Part shown: piece by piece, positions 1-9,675 of the stretch | Layout: each line of letters starts with the position of its first letter | How positions within the stretch are numbered: position 1 is the stretch's first letter | Source: Thalassorhabdomicrobium marinisediminis | GTDB taxonomy: Bacteria > Pseudomonadota > Alphaproteobacteria > Rhodobacterales > Rhodobacteraceae | Length of the DNA stretch: 64,000 bases | Assembly: GCF_003072065.1 (NCBI RefSeq) | Contig: NZ_QCYG01000007.1 | Coordinates: forward strand, 186,001 to 250,000 | Direction: 5' to 3' | Notes under the pieces: model-generated | Database searches by the model: none | What the model was told of the DNA's origin: nothing | What the model saw: the letters and a program-made list of their open reading frames with translations, nothing else | Position numbers and translations under genes: made by a program

Positions 1-224
1 TGGATGAGGCGAACGCCATCGCGGACGCAGACAAGCGGCGCGAGGTCATGGCGAAAATCCAGACAATCCTGACCGAGGACGCAGTCACGCTGCAGCCCTA
101 TTGGCGGCTGCTCTACCGGCATGCGAAACCGGGCTTTACCGGCTGGGATATGCACATCGCCTACCTTCCGCAAATCTACAAGATCGGCCGAACGACGCCC
201 CAGGACGCAGGCCGCGACGAATAA
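1..224 (+). CDS. ABC transporter substrate-binding protein, C-terminal fragment
   Basis: The window opens inside this gene, and 73 C-terminal residues remain before the TAA. The fragment (EANAIADADKRREVMAKIQ, then LQPYWRLLYRHAKPGFTGW) matches the end of family 5 solute-binding proteins of peptide/nickel/dipeptide ABC importers, where a stretch about grouping subunits of a mixture and a 'PYW...' strand close the second lobe. These proteins are periplasmic and deliver the ligand to the permease. The ligand cannot be read from this fragment. The next gene, ssb, starts about 100 bases later and is unrelated, so this is probably the last gene of its operon. Confidence 0.6.
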   Translation, partial: DEANAIADADKRREVMAKIQTILTEDAVTLQPYWRLLYRHAKPGFTGWDMHIAYLPQIYKIGRTTPQDAGRDE

Positions 225-325
225 GCGGCGCACAGCACCCCCGGCCCCCAATCACCCTTTCCGCCAAAGGCCCGCTGCTGTAACAGGGATCAAATCAAAC
301 GCAGGAATCGACAGGAGACGCCACA

Positions 326-835
326 ATGGCAGGTTCACTCAACAAGGTCATGATCATCGGGAACCTGGGGCGCGACCCGGAAGTGCGCAGCTTCCAGAAC
401 GGCGGCAAGGTCTGCAACCTGCGGATCGCCACCTCGGAAAGCTGGAAAGACAAGAACACTGGTGAGCGGCGCGAAAAAACCGAATGGCATTCCGTCGCGA
501 TTTTTTCCGAGCCCTTGGTGCGCGTAGCCGAGAATTATCTGCGCAAGGGCTCCAAGGTCTATATCGAAGGTCAGCTTGAGACTCGTAAATGGCAAGATCA
601 ATCCGGTCAGGACCGCTACTCCACCGAGGTCGTGCTGCGCCCCTTCCGGAGCGAGTTGACCATGCTCGACGGTCGTGACGGCGGCGGTGGCGGCGGCGGC
701 CAGCCCGGCGGCTACGGCGATCAGGGCGGCTACGGTGGTGGCAGCGGCGGCGGCTACGGCGGTGGCGATCAGGGCGGCGGCTACGGCGGCGGGCAAGGTG
801 GCGGCGGTGGCATGGACGACGAAATCCCGTTCTAA
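326..835 (+). CDS. ssb: Single-stranded DNA-binding protein
   Basis: The 169-residue product binds single-stranded DNA as a tetramer in replication, repair and recombination. The OB fold occupies roughly residues 1-110 (opening [20 protein letters not shown]). A long Gly/Gln/Tyr-rich linker follows (about 115-160). It ends in the acidic tip MDDEIPF, which docks partner proteins such as PriA, RecQ and exonuclease I. The ATG is preceded by AGGAGACGCCACA, a good ribosome site. Length and architecture are normal for alphaproteobacteria. It appears monocistronic, with a hairpin terminator just downstream. Confidence 0.97.
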   Translation: MAGSLNKVMIIGNLGRDPEVRSFQNGGKVCNLRIATSESWKDKNTGERREKTEWHSVAIFSEPLVRVAENYLRKGSKVYIEGQLETRKWQDQSGQDRYSTEVVLRPFRSELTMLDGRDGGGGGGGQPGGYGDQGGYGGGSGGGYGGGDQGGGYGGGQGGGGGMDDEIPF

Positions 836-857
836 GCCACCCATCGACCAACAGTCC

Positions 858-888
858 AACGGGGTCAGGTCCAGCCTGGCCCCGTTTC
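858..888 (+). terminator. Probable intrinsic terminator after ssb
   Basis: AACGGGG (858-864) pairs with CCCCGTT (880-886), and the inner CAGG pairs with CCTG around a five-base loop. Only a short T run follows. It lies 23 bases after the ssb stop codon. Confidence 0.6.
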
Positions 889-936
889 CATATCCGCCCA
901 CAAGGCACCGAACCACGCCAGCAAGCCTGCCCCGCC

Positions 937-963
937 CCCCGCTTCTCTGGTTCCCAAATACCT
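937..963 (+). repeat. Dispersed intergenic repeat, copy A
   Basis: The sequence CCCCGCTTCTCTGGTTCCC followed by AAATACCT is shared, with few changes, with four other sites in this window (24192-24212 reverse, 24365-24392, 30351-30380, 58054-58081). This copy sits between the convergent ends of ssb and aroB. Confidence 0.8.
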
Positions 964-1026
964 GAAAGCGCGCCGCAGGCGCGCTTGTCGGATGGGCAAG
1001 GCCCATCCGATCCGCACCACCCGACC

Positions 1027-2172
1027 TCAGGCCCCGCGCAAGGCGTCGCGCAGAACCTGCAACACTTGGTCTTGCGGCACATCCGAGGCCACGAACGCCG
1101 CGCCAATCCCCCGTGCGAGGATGAACCGGAGCTGCCCATCCACCACCTTCTTGTCCTGCGCCATAAGCGCCAGCAGCGCCTCGGCGTCCGGCAGCTCTCC
1201 GGCGATGTCCGTGGGGTCGGTCTTCATCCCCATGGCCGTCAGATGCGCCCGCACGCGGCTCGGCTCTTCCTGACTGCACAGCCCCAGACGCGCGGACAGC
1301 TCGAAGGCCAGCGCACAGCCGATGGCGACGCCCTCTCCGTGCAACAGGCGGTCGGAATAGCCGGTCGCGGCCTCGAGCGCGTGACAGAAAGTATGGCCGA
1401 GGTTCAGCAGCGCGCGGTCGCCCTGTTCGGTCTCGTCCCGCGCGACGATGTCGGCCTTCATCTGCACCGAACGGCGCACCGCTTCAATGCGCAGATCAAC
1501 GTCGCCCGCCGCAAGCTGCGGCCCGCGCGCCTCAAGCCATTCGAAGAAATCCGCGTCCCCCAGAAGCCCGTATTTCACCACCTCGCCATAGCCCGACAGA
1601 AAATCCCGCGCGGTGAGCGTGCCGAGCAGCGCCACATCGGCCAGCACCAGCGTGGGCTGGTGGAACGCGCCGATCAGGTTCTTGCCCGCCGGAGAGTTGA
1701 TCCCCGTCTTGCCGCCCACGGAACTGTCCACTTGTGCCAGAAGCGAGGTCGGGATTTGCACGAAACGCACGCCGCGCCGCACGGTGGCGGCGGCGAATCC
1801 CACCAGATCGCCGATCACGCCGCCGCCGAAGGCCACGACGACATCGCCGCGTTCAACCTTCTGCGCCAGAAGCCATTCGACGGTCTGTTCCAGATAGCGC
1901 CAGCTTTTCGTGGCCTCTCCGGGCGGCAGGACCAGCGCCTCCGAGGCGATGCCCGCCGTCGTCAACCCGGCCTGCAAAGCCTCCAGGTGCAGGCCCGCGA
2001 CGGTCGCCTCGGTGACGATCACCACCCGCTGGCGGGACAAGAAAGGCGCGATCCGTGCGCCCGCGTCGGCCAGCAACCCGTGGCCGATCTGCACCTCATA
2101 GGCGCGGCCGGGCAGGTCCACGGCGACGGTCACGGCGCGGGGCGCCGCGATTCGGGTTTCGGTTCGGCTCAT
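1027..2172 (-). CDS. aroB: 3-dehydroquinate synthase
   Basis: This enzyme converts DAHP to 3-dehydroquinate, the second step of the shikimate pathway, using NAD and a divalent metal in the cytoplasm. The 381 residues contain the Rossmann-like nucleotide region and the family's hallmarks VVAFGGGVIGDLVGFAA, PTSLLAQVDSSVGGKTGIN and the metal-binding stretches SGYGEVVKYG and NLGHTFCHALE. The start overlaps the aroK stop in ATGA, so the two are translationally coupled. The aroK-aroB pairing is the standard arrangement and supports both calls. Confidence 0.97.
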   Translation of the reverse strand: MSRTETRIAAPRAVTVAVDLPGRAYEVQIGHGLLADAGARIAPFLSRQRVVIVTEATVAGLHLEALQAGLTTAGIASEALVLPPGEATKSWRYLEQTVEWLLAQKVERGDVVVAFGGGVIGDLVGFAAATVRRGVRFVQIPTSLLAQVDSSVGGKTGINSPAGKNLIGAFHQPTLVLADVALLGTLTARDFLSGYGEVVKYGLLGDADFFEWLEARGPQLAAGDVDLRIEAVRRSVQMKADIVARDETEQGDRALLNLGHTFCHALEAATGYSDRLLHGEGVAIGCALAFELSARLGLCSQEEPSRVRAHLTAMGMKTDPTDIAGELPDAEALLALMAQDKKVVDGQLRFILARGIGAAFVASDVPQDQVLQVLRDALRGA

Positions 2173-2750
2173 GTCTCAGGCTCCAGCACATCGGGGCGGG
2201 TGGCAAGCACCTCAAGCACCGCATCGGTCATCTCGTCAATGGAATAGGCGGGGTCGGCCAGCACGCGCAGCTCGGCCTTGGCATAGATCGGCGCGCGGGC
2301 CGTGAAAATCTCGGCCAGCGTTGCGCGCGGGTTGGCCGTGCGCAGCAGCGGGCGGGTGTCCTTGTGGCGCACCCGTTCCCAGAGCAGATCAAGGTCCGCA
2401 TCCAGCAACACGGCAACGCCGCGCGCGGAAATGACCGCGCGGTTGCGCTCGGCCAGATAGGCCCCGCCGCCAGTGGACAGCACGCAAGGCTCGGATTTGA
2501 GCAGACGGGCGATCACCTCGGCCTCGCGGTCGCGAAAGAAAGGCTCACCGTCGCGGGCGAAGATTTCGCCGATGGTGGCATTGGCGGCGGCCTCGATCTC
2601 GGCGTCGGAATCGATGTAGGCCACACCAAGCCGCTGCGCCAAACAGCGCCCGATGGCGGTCTTGCCCGATCCCATCATCCCCACCAGCACGACCGTGCGG
2701 TGCAGCACATAGCCCGCCGCCCCCTGTTGCCCCTCTGTCCGCTCGGCCAT
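2169..2750 (-). CDS. aroK: Shikimate kinase
   Basis: It phosphorylates shikimate with ATP, the fifth step of chorismate synthesis. The 193-residue product has a Walker A loop VGMMGSGKTAIG near residue 25, the shikimate-binding DSDAEIE motif, and the STGGGAYL glycine loop followed by the lid region (RHKDTRPLLRT). It is first in an aroKB operon and its stop overlaps the aroB start. The upstream neighbour is divergent, so the promoter lies in the roughly 210 bases between them. Confidence 0.95.
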   Translation of the reverse strand: MAERTEGQQGAAGYVLHRTVVLVGMMGSGKTAIGRCLAQRLGVAYIDSDAEIEAAANATIGEIFARDGEPFFRDREAEVIARLLKSEPCVLSTGGGAYLAERNRAVISARGVAVLLDADLDLLWERVRHKDTRPLLRTANPRATLAEIFTARAPIYAKAELRVLADPAYSIDEMTDAVLEVLATRPDVLEPET

Positions 2751-2959
2751 TGCCGCCCCCGTTCCGCCCGTTCTGTCCCGTTTCGCCCCGATTCATCGCG
2801 CGGCACCGCTGTGGTATCGGCCACACCCCGCCGAGTGGAAAATTTTCCGCAAGCGGTGGCGTGATCTTGCCTAAAGGGACATATATAACCGATGGACAAG
2901 CGGCAATAAGGCCGCGCATCCGTGGCGCGATAAATACAGGCGAAGGTGGGGCAGACGAT

Positions 2960-3112
2960 ATGTGGCGGTTGATGAAGTTTCTTTTTGTGGTGGCGGTGCT
3001 TGCGGTCATCGGGTTCATCGCGTTCGCCTATGTTGGGCCGATTTTCATGCCCGAGGATTTCGCAGCCCCCGTGCAAGAGGTCGTCAAGCCGGTCACGCTG
3101 GGGACAGACTGA
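2960..3112 (+). CDS. Small single-span membrane protein
   Basis: The product has 50 residues: a short basic start (MWRLMK), one hydrophobic helix (residues about 6-26) and an acidic periplasmic-side tail ending VVKPVTLGTD. The family was not recognised. The ATG is chosen because the hydrophobic segment begins right after it; longer in-frame extensions run into the aroK promoter region. Its stop overlaps the next start (TGATG), and an xerD gene follows, so it is the first gene of a three-gene operon. This small-protein position may be an accessory to the exported protein encoded next, but that is inference from context. Confidence 0.7.
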   Translation: MWRLMKFLFVVAVLAVIGFIAFAYVGPIFMPEDFAAPVQEVVKPVTLGTD

Positions 3113-4662
3113 TGATCCGGTCCGGCGCTGTCGCGTCCTTTCTGATCCTGTGCACTGCTCCGGCTTTCGCCCAGACGGAGGAGGAGCGCCCCCTGTCGGC
3201 CATCGACTGGCTGTCGGAAAGCGTTGAGCAGCCCGAGGTTCTGGTCATCAGCCCGCGCGGCGCGACCCAGCCGAACCGCGTCCCCGACGCGGATGAGGCG
3301 CCGGTCACCGAGGATGCAACATCGCCCGATGTGGATGTGCGCCCCTTGGGTGGCCCCGCGCCACGGGCGATCGGGTTGCTGGGGTCGGCCACCACCGGCC
3401 TGCCCGACGCGCTTTGGGAAAACAGCGAGCCTGAGGTGCTCGCCAATCTGCTTTTGGCACAGGACATCGACACCCTGCCCGCCCTGCAAGAGTTGATCGC
3501 CACGCTCGCGCTGGCGCGCGCCAACCCGCCGCGGCTGGCGCCCGAAGCGCAGACTTTCCTGCAGGCGCGGATCGACAAACTGCTGGACCTCGGCGCGCTG
3601 GAAGCGGCGCAGGCCCTGCTTGAGGCCGCAGGCCCCGACAGCCCCGAGATGTTCCGCCGCTGGTTCGATGTCTCGCTGCTGACCGGGACCGAGAACGCGG
3701 CGTGCCGTGCGCTGTCAGACACGCCCCACATCGCCCCGACCCCTGCGGCGCAGATCTTCTGCCTTGCACGGCGGGGGGATTGGCCGGCGGCGGCGCTGAC
3801 GCTCAACACCGGTCTGGCGCTGGGCGACATCGACACGGCGACCGGCGATCTGCTGACCCGCTTTCTTGATCCGGACCTGTTCGATGCCGAGGATGCGCTG
3901 GTGCAACCGGACCCGATGACGCCGCTGACCTTCCGCATGTTCGAAGCCATCGGAGAGCCCTTGCCGACGCAGGGTTTGCATCGTGCTTTTGCCCATGCGG
4001 ACCTGCGCCCGAACGTGGGCTGGAAGGCCCAGCTTGAGGCGGCCGAACGGCTCGCCCGCGCCGGGGCCATCGCGCCCAACACGCTTGTGGGGCTTTACAC
4101 CAAGCGCCAGCCTGCCGCCTCGGGCGGGGTCTGGGAACGCACCCGTGCGGTGGCCGCGCTTGACGGCGCGCTCACCGCCAACCGCGATCCGGCTGATGCC
4201 GTCGCCACCCTGTGGGAGGAAGCGACCGACGTGGGCGTGATCGTTCCGCTTGCGCAATACTACGGGCCGCGCGTGCTCGCCGCCGACCCTGCCCCCGATG
4301 TGGATGTGTTCCGGCTGCTGCTTCTGTCCGAGAAATACGAGGATGCCGCCCTCGTCGAAGGGTTTGCCGCGCTTGATCCGTTTCTGGCCGGCGTCGCGCG
4401 GGGTGATCCCGCGGACGCGCGGGCGACCCGTGCGGGCTATGCGCTGGTGCAGTCGGCCTTCGCCGCCGAGCCGCTGCCCGACATGCTGGACATCGCTCGT
4501 GACGGCCGCAGCGGAGAGGCGATCCTGAGGACGCTGGCCACGCTGCAACAGGGGATCGACGGCGACGAACAGGCGTTCCGCGCGGGCTTTGCCACCCTGC
4601 GCGCGCTGGGGCTTGAGGATTACGCCCGCCGCATCGCCTTGCAATATCTTCTGCTGACATGA
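3112..4662 (+). CDS. Exported alpha-helical protein of unknown function
   Basis: The 516-residue protein has a clear Sec signal peptide (MIRSGAVASFLILCTAPAFA, cleavage before Q). After an Asp/Pro-rich linker (to about residue 95) the rest is Ala/Leu-rich and helical, with repeats of the kind seen in TPR/Sel1-like solenoids (for example QARIDKLLDLGALEAAQALLEAAG). No catalytic motif was recognised. The ATG at the TGATG junction is preferred because it gives the signal peptide directly. It overlaps xerD by four bases (ATGA). The operon position suggests an envelope role perhaps linked to division, but this is not shown by sequence. Confidence 0.75.
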   Translation: MIRSGAVASFLILCTAPAFAQTEEERPLSAIDWLSESVEQPEVLVISPRGATQPNRVPDADEAPVTEDATSPDVDVRPLGGPAPRAIGLLGSATTGLPDALWENSEPEVLANLLLAQDIDTLPALQELIATLALARANPPRLAPEAQTFLQARIDKLLDLGALEAAQALLEAAGPDSPEMFRRWFDVSLLTGTENAACRALSDTPHIAPTPAAQIFCLARRGDWPAAALTLNTGLALGDIDTATGDLLTRFLDPDLFDAEDALVQPDPMTPLTFRMFEAIGEPLPTQGLHRAFAHADLRPNVGWKAQLEAAERLARAGAIAPNTLVGLYTKRQPAASGGVWERTRAVAALDGALTANRDPADAVATLWEEATDVGVIVPLAQYYGPRVLAADPAPDVDVFRLLLLSEKYEDAALVEGFAALDPFLAGVARGDPADARATRAGYALVQSAFAAEPLPDMLDIARDGRSGEAILRTLATLQQGIDGDEQAFRAGFATLRALGLEDYARRIALQYLLLT

Positions 4663-5597
4663 GCGCCGCCGACCAGCCCAACAGCCATTGGATACAGGCC
4701 TTTCTTGAGGCGCAGGCCGCCGAGCTGGACGCGGCCACCAACACGCAACTGGCCTATGCCCGTGATCTGGCGGCGTTTTCCGACTGGCTGCACGGGCATT
4801 TCAAGGATGTGACCCGGTCGCAGGTGGAACGCTTCCTGATCTATTGCGACGCGCAGGGGCTGGCAAAATCCACCCGCGCGCGGCGGCTCTCGGCGATCAA
4901 GCAATTGTTCCGCTTCGCCTTTGAGGAAGGCTGGCGCGAGGACAATCCGGCAATCCAGATTTCCGGCCCTGGACGCGACAAACGCCTGCCCAAGACGCTG
5001 AGTCACGAGGAGGTGGACGCCTTACTTGCCGCCGCGCGCAACGCGCCGAAAGAGCCGCTGCGGGCGACCTGCCTGATGGAGCTGCTCTATGCCACCGGCA
5101 TGCGGGTGAGCGAGCTTGTCTCGCTTCCGGTCTCAGCGGCGCGGGGCGATCCGCGCATGTTGCTGGTGCGCGGCAAGGGCGGCAAGGAACGCATGGTGCC
5201 GCTGTCGCCCCCTGCCCGCGCGGCAGTGGCCGACTGGCTGGCGGAACGTGACACCCGAGAAGACGCGGCCGTACAAGCCGGCAAGGCGCGGTCGCTGTTC
5301 CTTTTCCCGTCCCGCGGCAAGCTGGGCCATCTGACGCGGCAAGCGTTCTTCAATCTGATCAAGGACCTTGCCGTCGCCGCCGGAGTGCCGCCCGCCAAGG
5401 TCACGCCGCACACCCTGCGCCACGCTTTCGCGACCCACCTTCTGGCCGGTGGCGCGGACCTGCGCTCGATCCAGACGCTTCTGGGCCATGCGGATGTGGC
5501 GACGACGGAAATCTATACCCATGTGCTGGACGCGCGGCTCAAGGACCTCGTGCTTGAGCATCACCCCCTGGCGCAAAGCGGACCCCGTGACGACTGA
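4659..5597 (+). CDS. xerD: Tyrosine recombinase XerD
   Basis: With XerC it resolves chromosome dimers at dif. The 312-residue protein has the N-terminal SAM-like core-binding domain (about 8-95) and the catalytic domain (about 108-300). All expected residues are visible: R149 (ATGMRVSEL), K173 (GKGGKER), H251 and R254 (HTLRHAFATHLL), H277 (LLGHADV) and nucleophile Y286 (TTEIYTHV). Length and the LGHADVATTEIYTHV signature match XerD rather than phage integrases, and no attachment site or phage gene lies nearby. The start overlaps the preceding gene. Confidence 0.94.
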   Translation: MSAADQPNSHWIQAFLEAQAAELDAATNTQLAYARDLAAFSDWLHGHFKDVTRSQVERFLIYCDAQGLAKSTRARRLSAIKQLFRFAFEEGWREDNPAIQISGPGRDKRLPKTLSHEEVDALLAAARNAPKEPLRATCLMELLYATGMRVSELVSLPVSAARGDPRMLLVRGKGGKERMVPLSPPARAAVADWLAERDTREDAAVQAGKARSLFLFPSRGKLGHLTRQAFFNLIKDLAVAAGVPPAKVTPHTLRHAFATHLLAGGADLRSIQTLLGHADVATTEIYTHVLDARLKDLVLEHHPLAQSGPRDD

Positions 5598-5675
5598 CCA
5601 AGGCTTGATCGCCAGCCAAACCCCCTACATAACCGTGCAATGTTTGTGAACGGCCAATGACCAAAGTGACCCCTG

Positions 5676-6968
5676 ATGCTTGATGCTGTGTTCTGGACCA
5701 CCGCCGGTGCGATCCTGTTTCTTCTTGTGCTTTCGGGCTTCTTTTCCGGCTCGGAAACCGCGCTGACCGCCGCGTCCCGCGGCAAGCTGCGGGCCAATGC
5801 GGACAAGGGCGACAAAGGCGCGCAGCGGGCGGTGGATGTGACCGAGGATCAGGAACGGCTGATCGGATCGGTGCTGCTGGGCAACAACCTTGTCAACATT
5901 CTGGCCACATCGCTGGCGACGACGCTGTTCCTGCGCCTGTTCGGAGAAAACGGCGTCGCGCTGGCGACGATCATCATGACCACGCTGGTTCTGATCTTCG
6001 CCGAGGTGCTGCCCAAGACCTATGCCATCACCAACCCCGAACGGGCGGCCAGCTTCGCCGCGCGGCCCATTTCGATCATCGTGACGATTTTCGCCCCCGT
6101 GGTGTCCTTCGTGCGGGTTCTGGTGCGCGGTGTCTTGCGGCTTGTGGGGGTGCAGACCGACCCTGACAGCAACATTCTTGCCGTGCGCGAAGAGATCGCC
6201 GGCGCGTTGCAACTGGGCCATTCCGAGGGCGTGGTCGAGAAAGAGGATCGCGACCGCATCCTTGGCGCCCTTGATCTGGCGGAGCGCACTGTGGAAGAGG
6301 TGATGCTGCACCGCACCGAGATCGAGATGATCGACGCCGCCCTGCCCGCGGGCGAAATCCTGCGTCTGTGCCTTGAAAGCAGCCACACGCGCCTGCCGCT
6401 CTACCGTGACGAGCCCGAAAACATCGTCGGCGTGCTGCATGCCAAGGACCTGTTGCGGGCCATGCACCGGATGCTGGCCGACGGGCGGATCGAGCCCGAG
6501 GAGATGGCGGATTTCGACATCCTCACCGTGACGATGAAACCCTATTTCGTGCCCGAGACCACGACCCTTGACGACCAGATGCGCCGCTTTCTGGCGCGCA
6601 ACACGCACTTTGCGCTGGTGGTGGATGAATACGGCATCCTGCAGGGTCTGATCACGCTTGAGGACATTCTTGAAGAGATCGTGGGCGAGATCACCGACGA
6701 GCACGACACCGACGACGACAACGGGCTCGAGATGGAGGAGGACGGCGGCTACCGCGTCGAAGGCTCGATGACGATCCGCGACCTCAACCGCGCCGCCGAT
6801 TGGGCCCTGCCCGATGACGAGGCGAACACCGTTGCGGGGCTGGTGATCCACGAAGCGCAGATGATCCCGATGGTCGGTCAGGTGTTCAGCTTCCACGGCT
6901 TCCGGTTCGAAGTGCTTGCCAAGGAAGAAAACCGCGTGTCCGAACTGAAGATCACGCCCCTGTCCTAA
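5676..6968 (+). CDS. CNNM/CorC-family transporter with CBS domains
   Basis: This is a predicted divalent-cation (Mg2+/Co2+) efflux protein of the inner membrane. The 430 residues comprise a DUF21/CNNM membrane domain (about 1-190, with several hydrophobic helices and the FFSGSETALTAASRGKL motif), a CBS pair (about 205-340, including FALVVDEYGILQGLITLEDILEEIVGEI) and a C-terminal transporter-associated domain (about 350-430, with VAGLVIH and FEVLAKEENRVSELKI). Family members are often annotated as haemolysins without direct evidence. Its 3' end overlaps the convergent membrane-protein gene by four bases. Confidence 0.9.
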   Translation: MLDAVFWTTAGAILFLLVLSGFFSGSETALTAASRGKLRANADKGDKGAQRAVDVTEDQERLIGSVLLGNNLVNILATSLATTLFLRLFGENGVALATIIMTTLVLIFAEVLPKTYAITNPERAASFAARPISIIVTIFAPVVSFVRVLVRGVLRLVGVQTDPDSNILAVREEIAGALQLGHSEGVVEKEDRDRILGALDLAERTVEEVMLHRTEIEMIDAALPAGEILRLCLESSHTRLPLYRDEPENIVGVLHAKDLLRAMHRMLADGRIEPEEMADFDILTVTMKPYFVPETTTLDDQMRRFLARNTHFALVVDEYGILQGLITLEDILEEIVGEITDEHDTDDDNGLEMEEDGGYRVEGSMTIRDLNRAADWALPDDEANTVAGLVIHEAQMIPMVGQVFSFHGFRFEVLAKEENRVSELKITPLS

Positions 6969-7906
6969 GGGGCTTTCGGGCCGGTCAGGCAACGCAGCGT
7001 TGCCCAAGCCAGCACGATAAGCGCCATTGGCCCCACCAGCAGGACATGGATCGCCGCGGATTCGAGCCGCAGATCCCACATGGACAAAAGATGATAGGTG
7101 CCGATTGCCGCCACGGGGATCGCGAACGAGGCAGCGTAGCCCGCGGGCGGCACCCGCACCGCCGAGGCGCGCGCCACCATCGGCGCGCCGCGCGTGCCCT
7201 GCCCGTCCCGCCGCATCAGCCAAAGCGCCAGTGCCACCAGGACCGGCAACAGCAGGGACATCGGGAAGACCGGCACGAGGATGCCGACCCCATAGGCCAA
7301 GGCCGTGAGCGTGGCGAAGACCCAAAACTCGCCCCGCGCGGGGCGAACGGGATACCGCGCCGCCTGATCCAGCAGCAAGTGCCCGCCCGCGAACATCACC
7401 CAGCCCGCGAGCATCTGCCGCGCGACCTCGCCCGTGGGCGTCCAGACCCAAGGGCCACCGCCCTCGCCCAGCGACCACATCTCGACGGCGAAACCGCCCA
7501 GATAGGCCCCGAGCGCGGCGCAGGCCAGAAGTCCGGTGCCAAAGCTGCGGGTCGCGGTAATCCAGCGGAACGCCCACAGGCCAAGGGCGACCGAGATCAC
7601 CGCGTGCCAGCCGATGGAGGTCCAGAAAATCGTGAAGGGCACCGCTTCATAAAGCACCGTTACCGGCACGCCTTCGATCAGGAAGCCGAACAGACAGGCC
7701 GCCCAGACCCCGCCCGCCCATGTGGCGATGCCGCAGCGGGCCGCGGCGAGCCATGCGGTATAGGCCAGCGGTCCGTAGAACAGAACCAGCGCCAGACTGT
7801 GGCCGGTCAGGGTGACCGGATAGAACCACAGTTCGGACAGCGCCGCGAGCACCGCGCCCAAGCCGCCGATGCGCAGCAACGCGGCCAGAAGCGGCGCCGC
7901 GCTCAC
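6965..7906 (-). CDS. Polytopic membrane protein of unknown function
   Basis: The 313 residues are strongly hydrophobic, with around eight predicted helices (for example [14 protein letters not shown] and [14 protein letters not shown]) and a few conserved-looking Trp/Gly segments. No family was recognised. It overlaps the upstream HerA-like ATPase gene by four bases (ATGA), so the two are co-translated. A functional link with that ATPase is possible but unproven. The convergent end overlap with the CorC gene is unusual but small. Confidence 0.7.
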   Translation of the reverse strand: MSAAPLLAALLRIGGLGAVLAALSELWFYPVTLTGHSLALVLFYGPLAYTAWLAAARCGIATWAGGVWAACLFGFLIEGVPVTVLYEAVPFTIFWTSIGWHAVISVALGLWAFRWITATRSFGTGLLACAALGAYLGGFAVEMWSLGEGGGPWVWTPTGEVARQMLAGWVMFAGGHLLLDQAARYPVRPARGEFWVFATLTALAYGVGILVPVFPMSLLLPVLVALALWLMRRDGQGTRGAPMVARASAVRVPPAGYAASFAIPVAAIGTYHLLSMWDLRLESAAIHVLLVGPMALIVLAWATLRCLTGPKAP

Positions 7907-9438
7907 CGCCCCCGGAACAACCCGCCAAGAATGCCGCGCACGATGCGGCGACCGGTGGTGCCCTTGAGCTCTTTGGTGACGGCCGAGGCCAGCGCGCCGC
8001 CCCAGCTCTCCGTGGTCGAGCGGCGGCTGGTGGAGCGGGACACCTTGCGGCCGCTATAGCGCCGGGCTTTGCGGAACTCGCGTTCCTCCTGCTCCAGCCG
8101 CTCTTCCTCGGCCTCTGCCTCCGCCGCCGCCTTCGCCGCCTCATCAGCACGTTTCGCCAGCATTTCGGCGGCGGATTCGCGGTCAAGGCGGGCGTCATAT
8201 TTCCCGGCCATGGGCGAGGCCGCCATGATTGCCGCGCGTTCGTCGACGGTGATCGGACCCAGTTGCGACGACGGCGGGCGGATCAGCGTGCGCTCAACGA
8301 TCCCCGGCACGCCCTTGTCCAAAAGCATCGACGTCACCGCCTCGCCTGTGCCCACCTCGCGGATGGCCTCTGCCGTGTCGAAGTCGGGGTTGGGCCGGTA
8401 GGTCTGCGCCGCCTGTTTCAGGGCCTTCTGATCGTTGGCGGTGAAGGCCCGCAGCGCGTGCTGCACACGGTTGCCCAGCTGGCCCAGCACATCCTCGGGC
8501 ACGTCTGCCGGATGCTGGGTGATGAAATAGACCCCGACGCCCTTGGAGCGGATCAAACGGGCCACCTGTTCGACCTTGTCCACGAGCGCTTTCGGCGCGT
8601 CATCGAACAGCAGGTGCGCCTCATCAAAAAAGAACACTAGCTTGGGCTTATCCGGGTTGCCGACCTCGGGCAGTTCCTCGAACAGCTCCGACAAGAGCCA
8701 CAACAGGAAGGTCGCATAAAGCTTGGGCGACGCCATGAGCCGGTCGGAAGCGAGGATGTTGATCCGCCCGCGCCCGTCAGCCCCGGTGTGGATCATGTCG
8801 TGCAGGTCCAGCGCCGGTTCGCCGAACAGCCCGGCGCCGCCCTGATTTTCCAGCACCAGCAATTGCCGCTGGATCGCGCCCACCGAAGACGTGGCCACGT
8901 TGCCGTAGCGCAGAGACAGATCGCGGGCGTTCTGGCCGACCCAGACCAGCAGCGCCTGCAGATCCTCAAGATCCAGCAGCGGCAAACCCTCTTCATCGGC
9001 GACCCGGAAGGCCACGTTCAACACCCCCTCTTGCGCCTCGGACAGGCCAAGAAGCGAGGACAGCAGCAGCGGCCCCATCTCGGCCACCGTGGTGCGGATC
9101 GGGTGGCCCTGTTCGCCCAGAAGGTCCCAGAAGGTGACCGGAAAACTGTCATAGGTCAGATCGAGCCCGATGGTGTTGGCCCGTTTGGTGAAGGCCTCAT
9201 GCAGCTTGAAGGTCTCCGAGCCCGCCTTGGCCAGCCCGGACAGGTCCCCCTTCACGTCCGACAGGAACACCGGAACGCCCGCCGCGGAGAACCCTTCGGC
9301 GAGGATTTGCAGCGTGACGGTCTTGCCGGTGCCCGTCGCCCCGGCGATCAGCCCGTGCCGGTTGGCATATTGGTATTGCAGGGTTTGCGGGTCCGAATAG
9401 CCCGGCCCGCCGCCCCCGATGAAAATCCCGTCGCCCAT
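7903..9438 (-). CDS. HerA/FtsK-like P-loop ATPase, DUF853 (YjgR) family
   Basis: The 511-residue protein resembles the YjgR/DUF853 family of HerA-related helicase-like ATPases, whose physiological substrate is not settled. The Walker A motif [11 protein letters not shown] lies near the N terminus, after the family opening [27 protein letters not shown]. The Walker B is [14 protein letters not shown], followed by the sensor-like [13 protein letters not shown] charged Ala/Glu coiled region ([17 protein letters not shown]) lies near the C terminus. The ATG at 9438 is preferred because a GGGG ribosome site precedes it and the family starts here; a TTG at 9474 would add 12 residues. It is coupled to the downstream membrane protein. 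Confidence 0.85.
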   Translation of the reverse strand: MGDGIFIGGGGPGYSDPQTLQYQYANRHGLIAGATGTGKTVTLQILAEGFSAAGVPVFLSDVKGDLSGLAKAGSETFKLHEAFTKRANTIGLDLTYDSFPVTFWDLLGEQGHPIRTTVAEMGPLLLSSLLGLSEAQEGVLNVAFRVADEEGLPLLDLEDLQALLVWVGQNARDLSLRYGNVATSSVGAIQRQLLVLENQGGAGLFGEPALDLHDMIHTGADGRGRINILASDRLMASPKLYATFLLWLLSELFEELPEVGNPDKPKLVFFFDEAHLLFDDAPKALVDKVEQVARLIRSKGVGVYFITQHPADVPEDVLGQLGNRVQHALRAFTANDQKALKQAAQTYRPNPDFDTAEAIREVGTGEAVTSMLLDKGVPGIVERTLIRPPSSQLGPITVDERAAIMAASPMAGKYDARLDRESAAEMLAKRADEAAKAAAEAEAEEERLEQEEREFRKARRYSGRKVSRSTSRRSTTESWGGALASAVTKELKGTTGRRIVRGILGGLFRGR

Positions 9439-9507
9439 GTGCTTGCCCCGTCGTGAAATTTTTTCTGCGTTCAAAATACATCCTTAACCCTTTCGGGCCA
9501 GTATATT

Positions 9508-9601
9508 CGTATCGGACCGTGGAATGTCCTCCGGCCGGTTCGATATTTCCTCCCTGTCAGACTTGCCGCGCCCCAGATTCGCTCTGCGGCGCGGTTTTTT
9601 T
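9508..9601 (+). ncRNA. Candidate small RNA with anti-Shine-Dalgarno motifs
   Basis: A strong intrinsic terminator closes this stretch: CCGCGCC (9566-9572) pairs with GGCGCGG (9588-9594), then seven T. Upstream are two pyrimidine-rich motifs, GTCCTCCGG and TTTCCTCCCTG, resembling the CCUCC-type loops of the alphaproteobacterial cuckoo/CcsR-type RNAs. No open reading frame fits. A TATATT box at 9502-9507 could be a -10 element, but no convincing -35 was found, so the 5' end is a guess. Confidence 0.4.
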
Positions 9602-9675
9602 GTCGCCGCGTGGGTAAATTTTTCCTTAATTGTCAATGGGAATGCATTGTTTCCGGTCGCAGGTGCTGCGCCCTG

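Noticed and set aside
985-2247. Long + strand frame opposite aroB
   Set aside because: It is the antisense shadow of aroB, caused by high GC; the aroB translation has full family motifs.
4659-5597. XerD-type gene as a phage integrase
   Set aside because: Length, signature and operon context fit housekeeping XerD, and there is no flanking repeat or tRNA.
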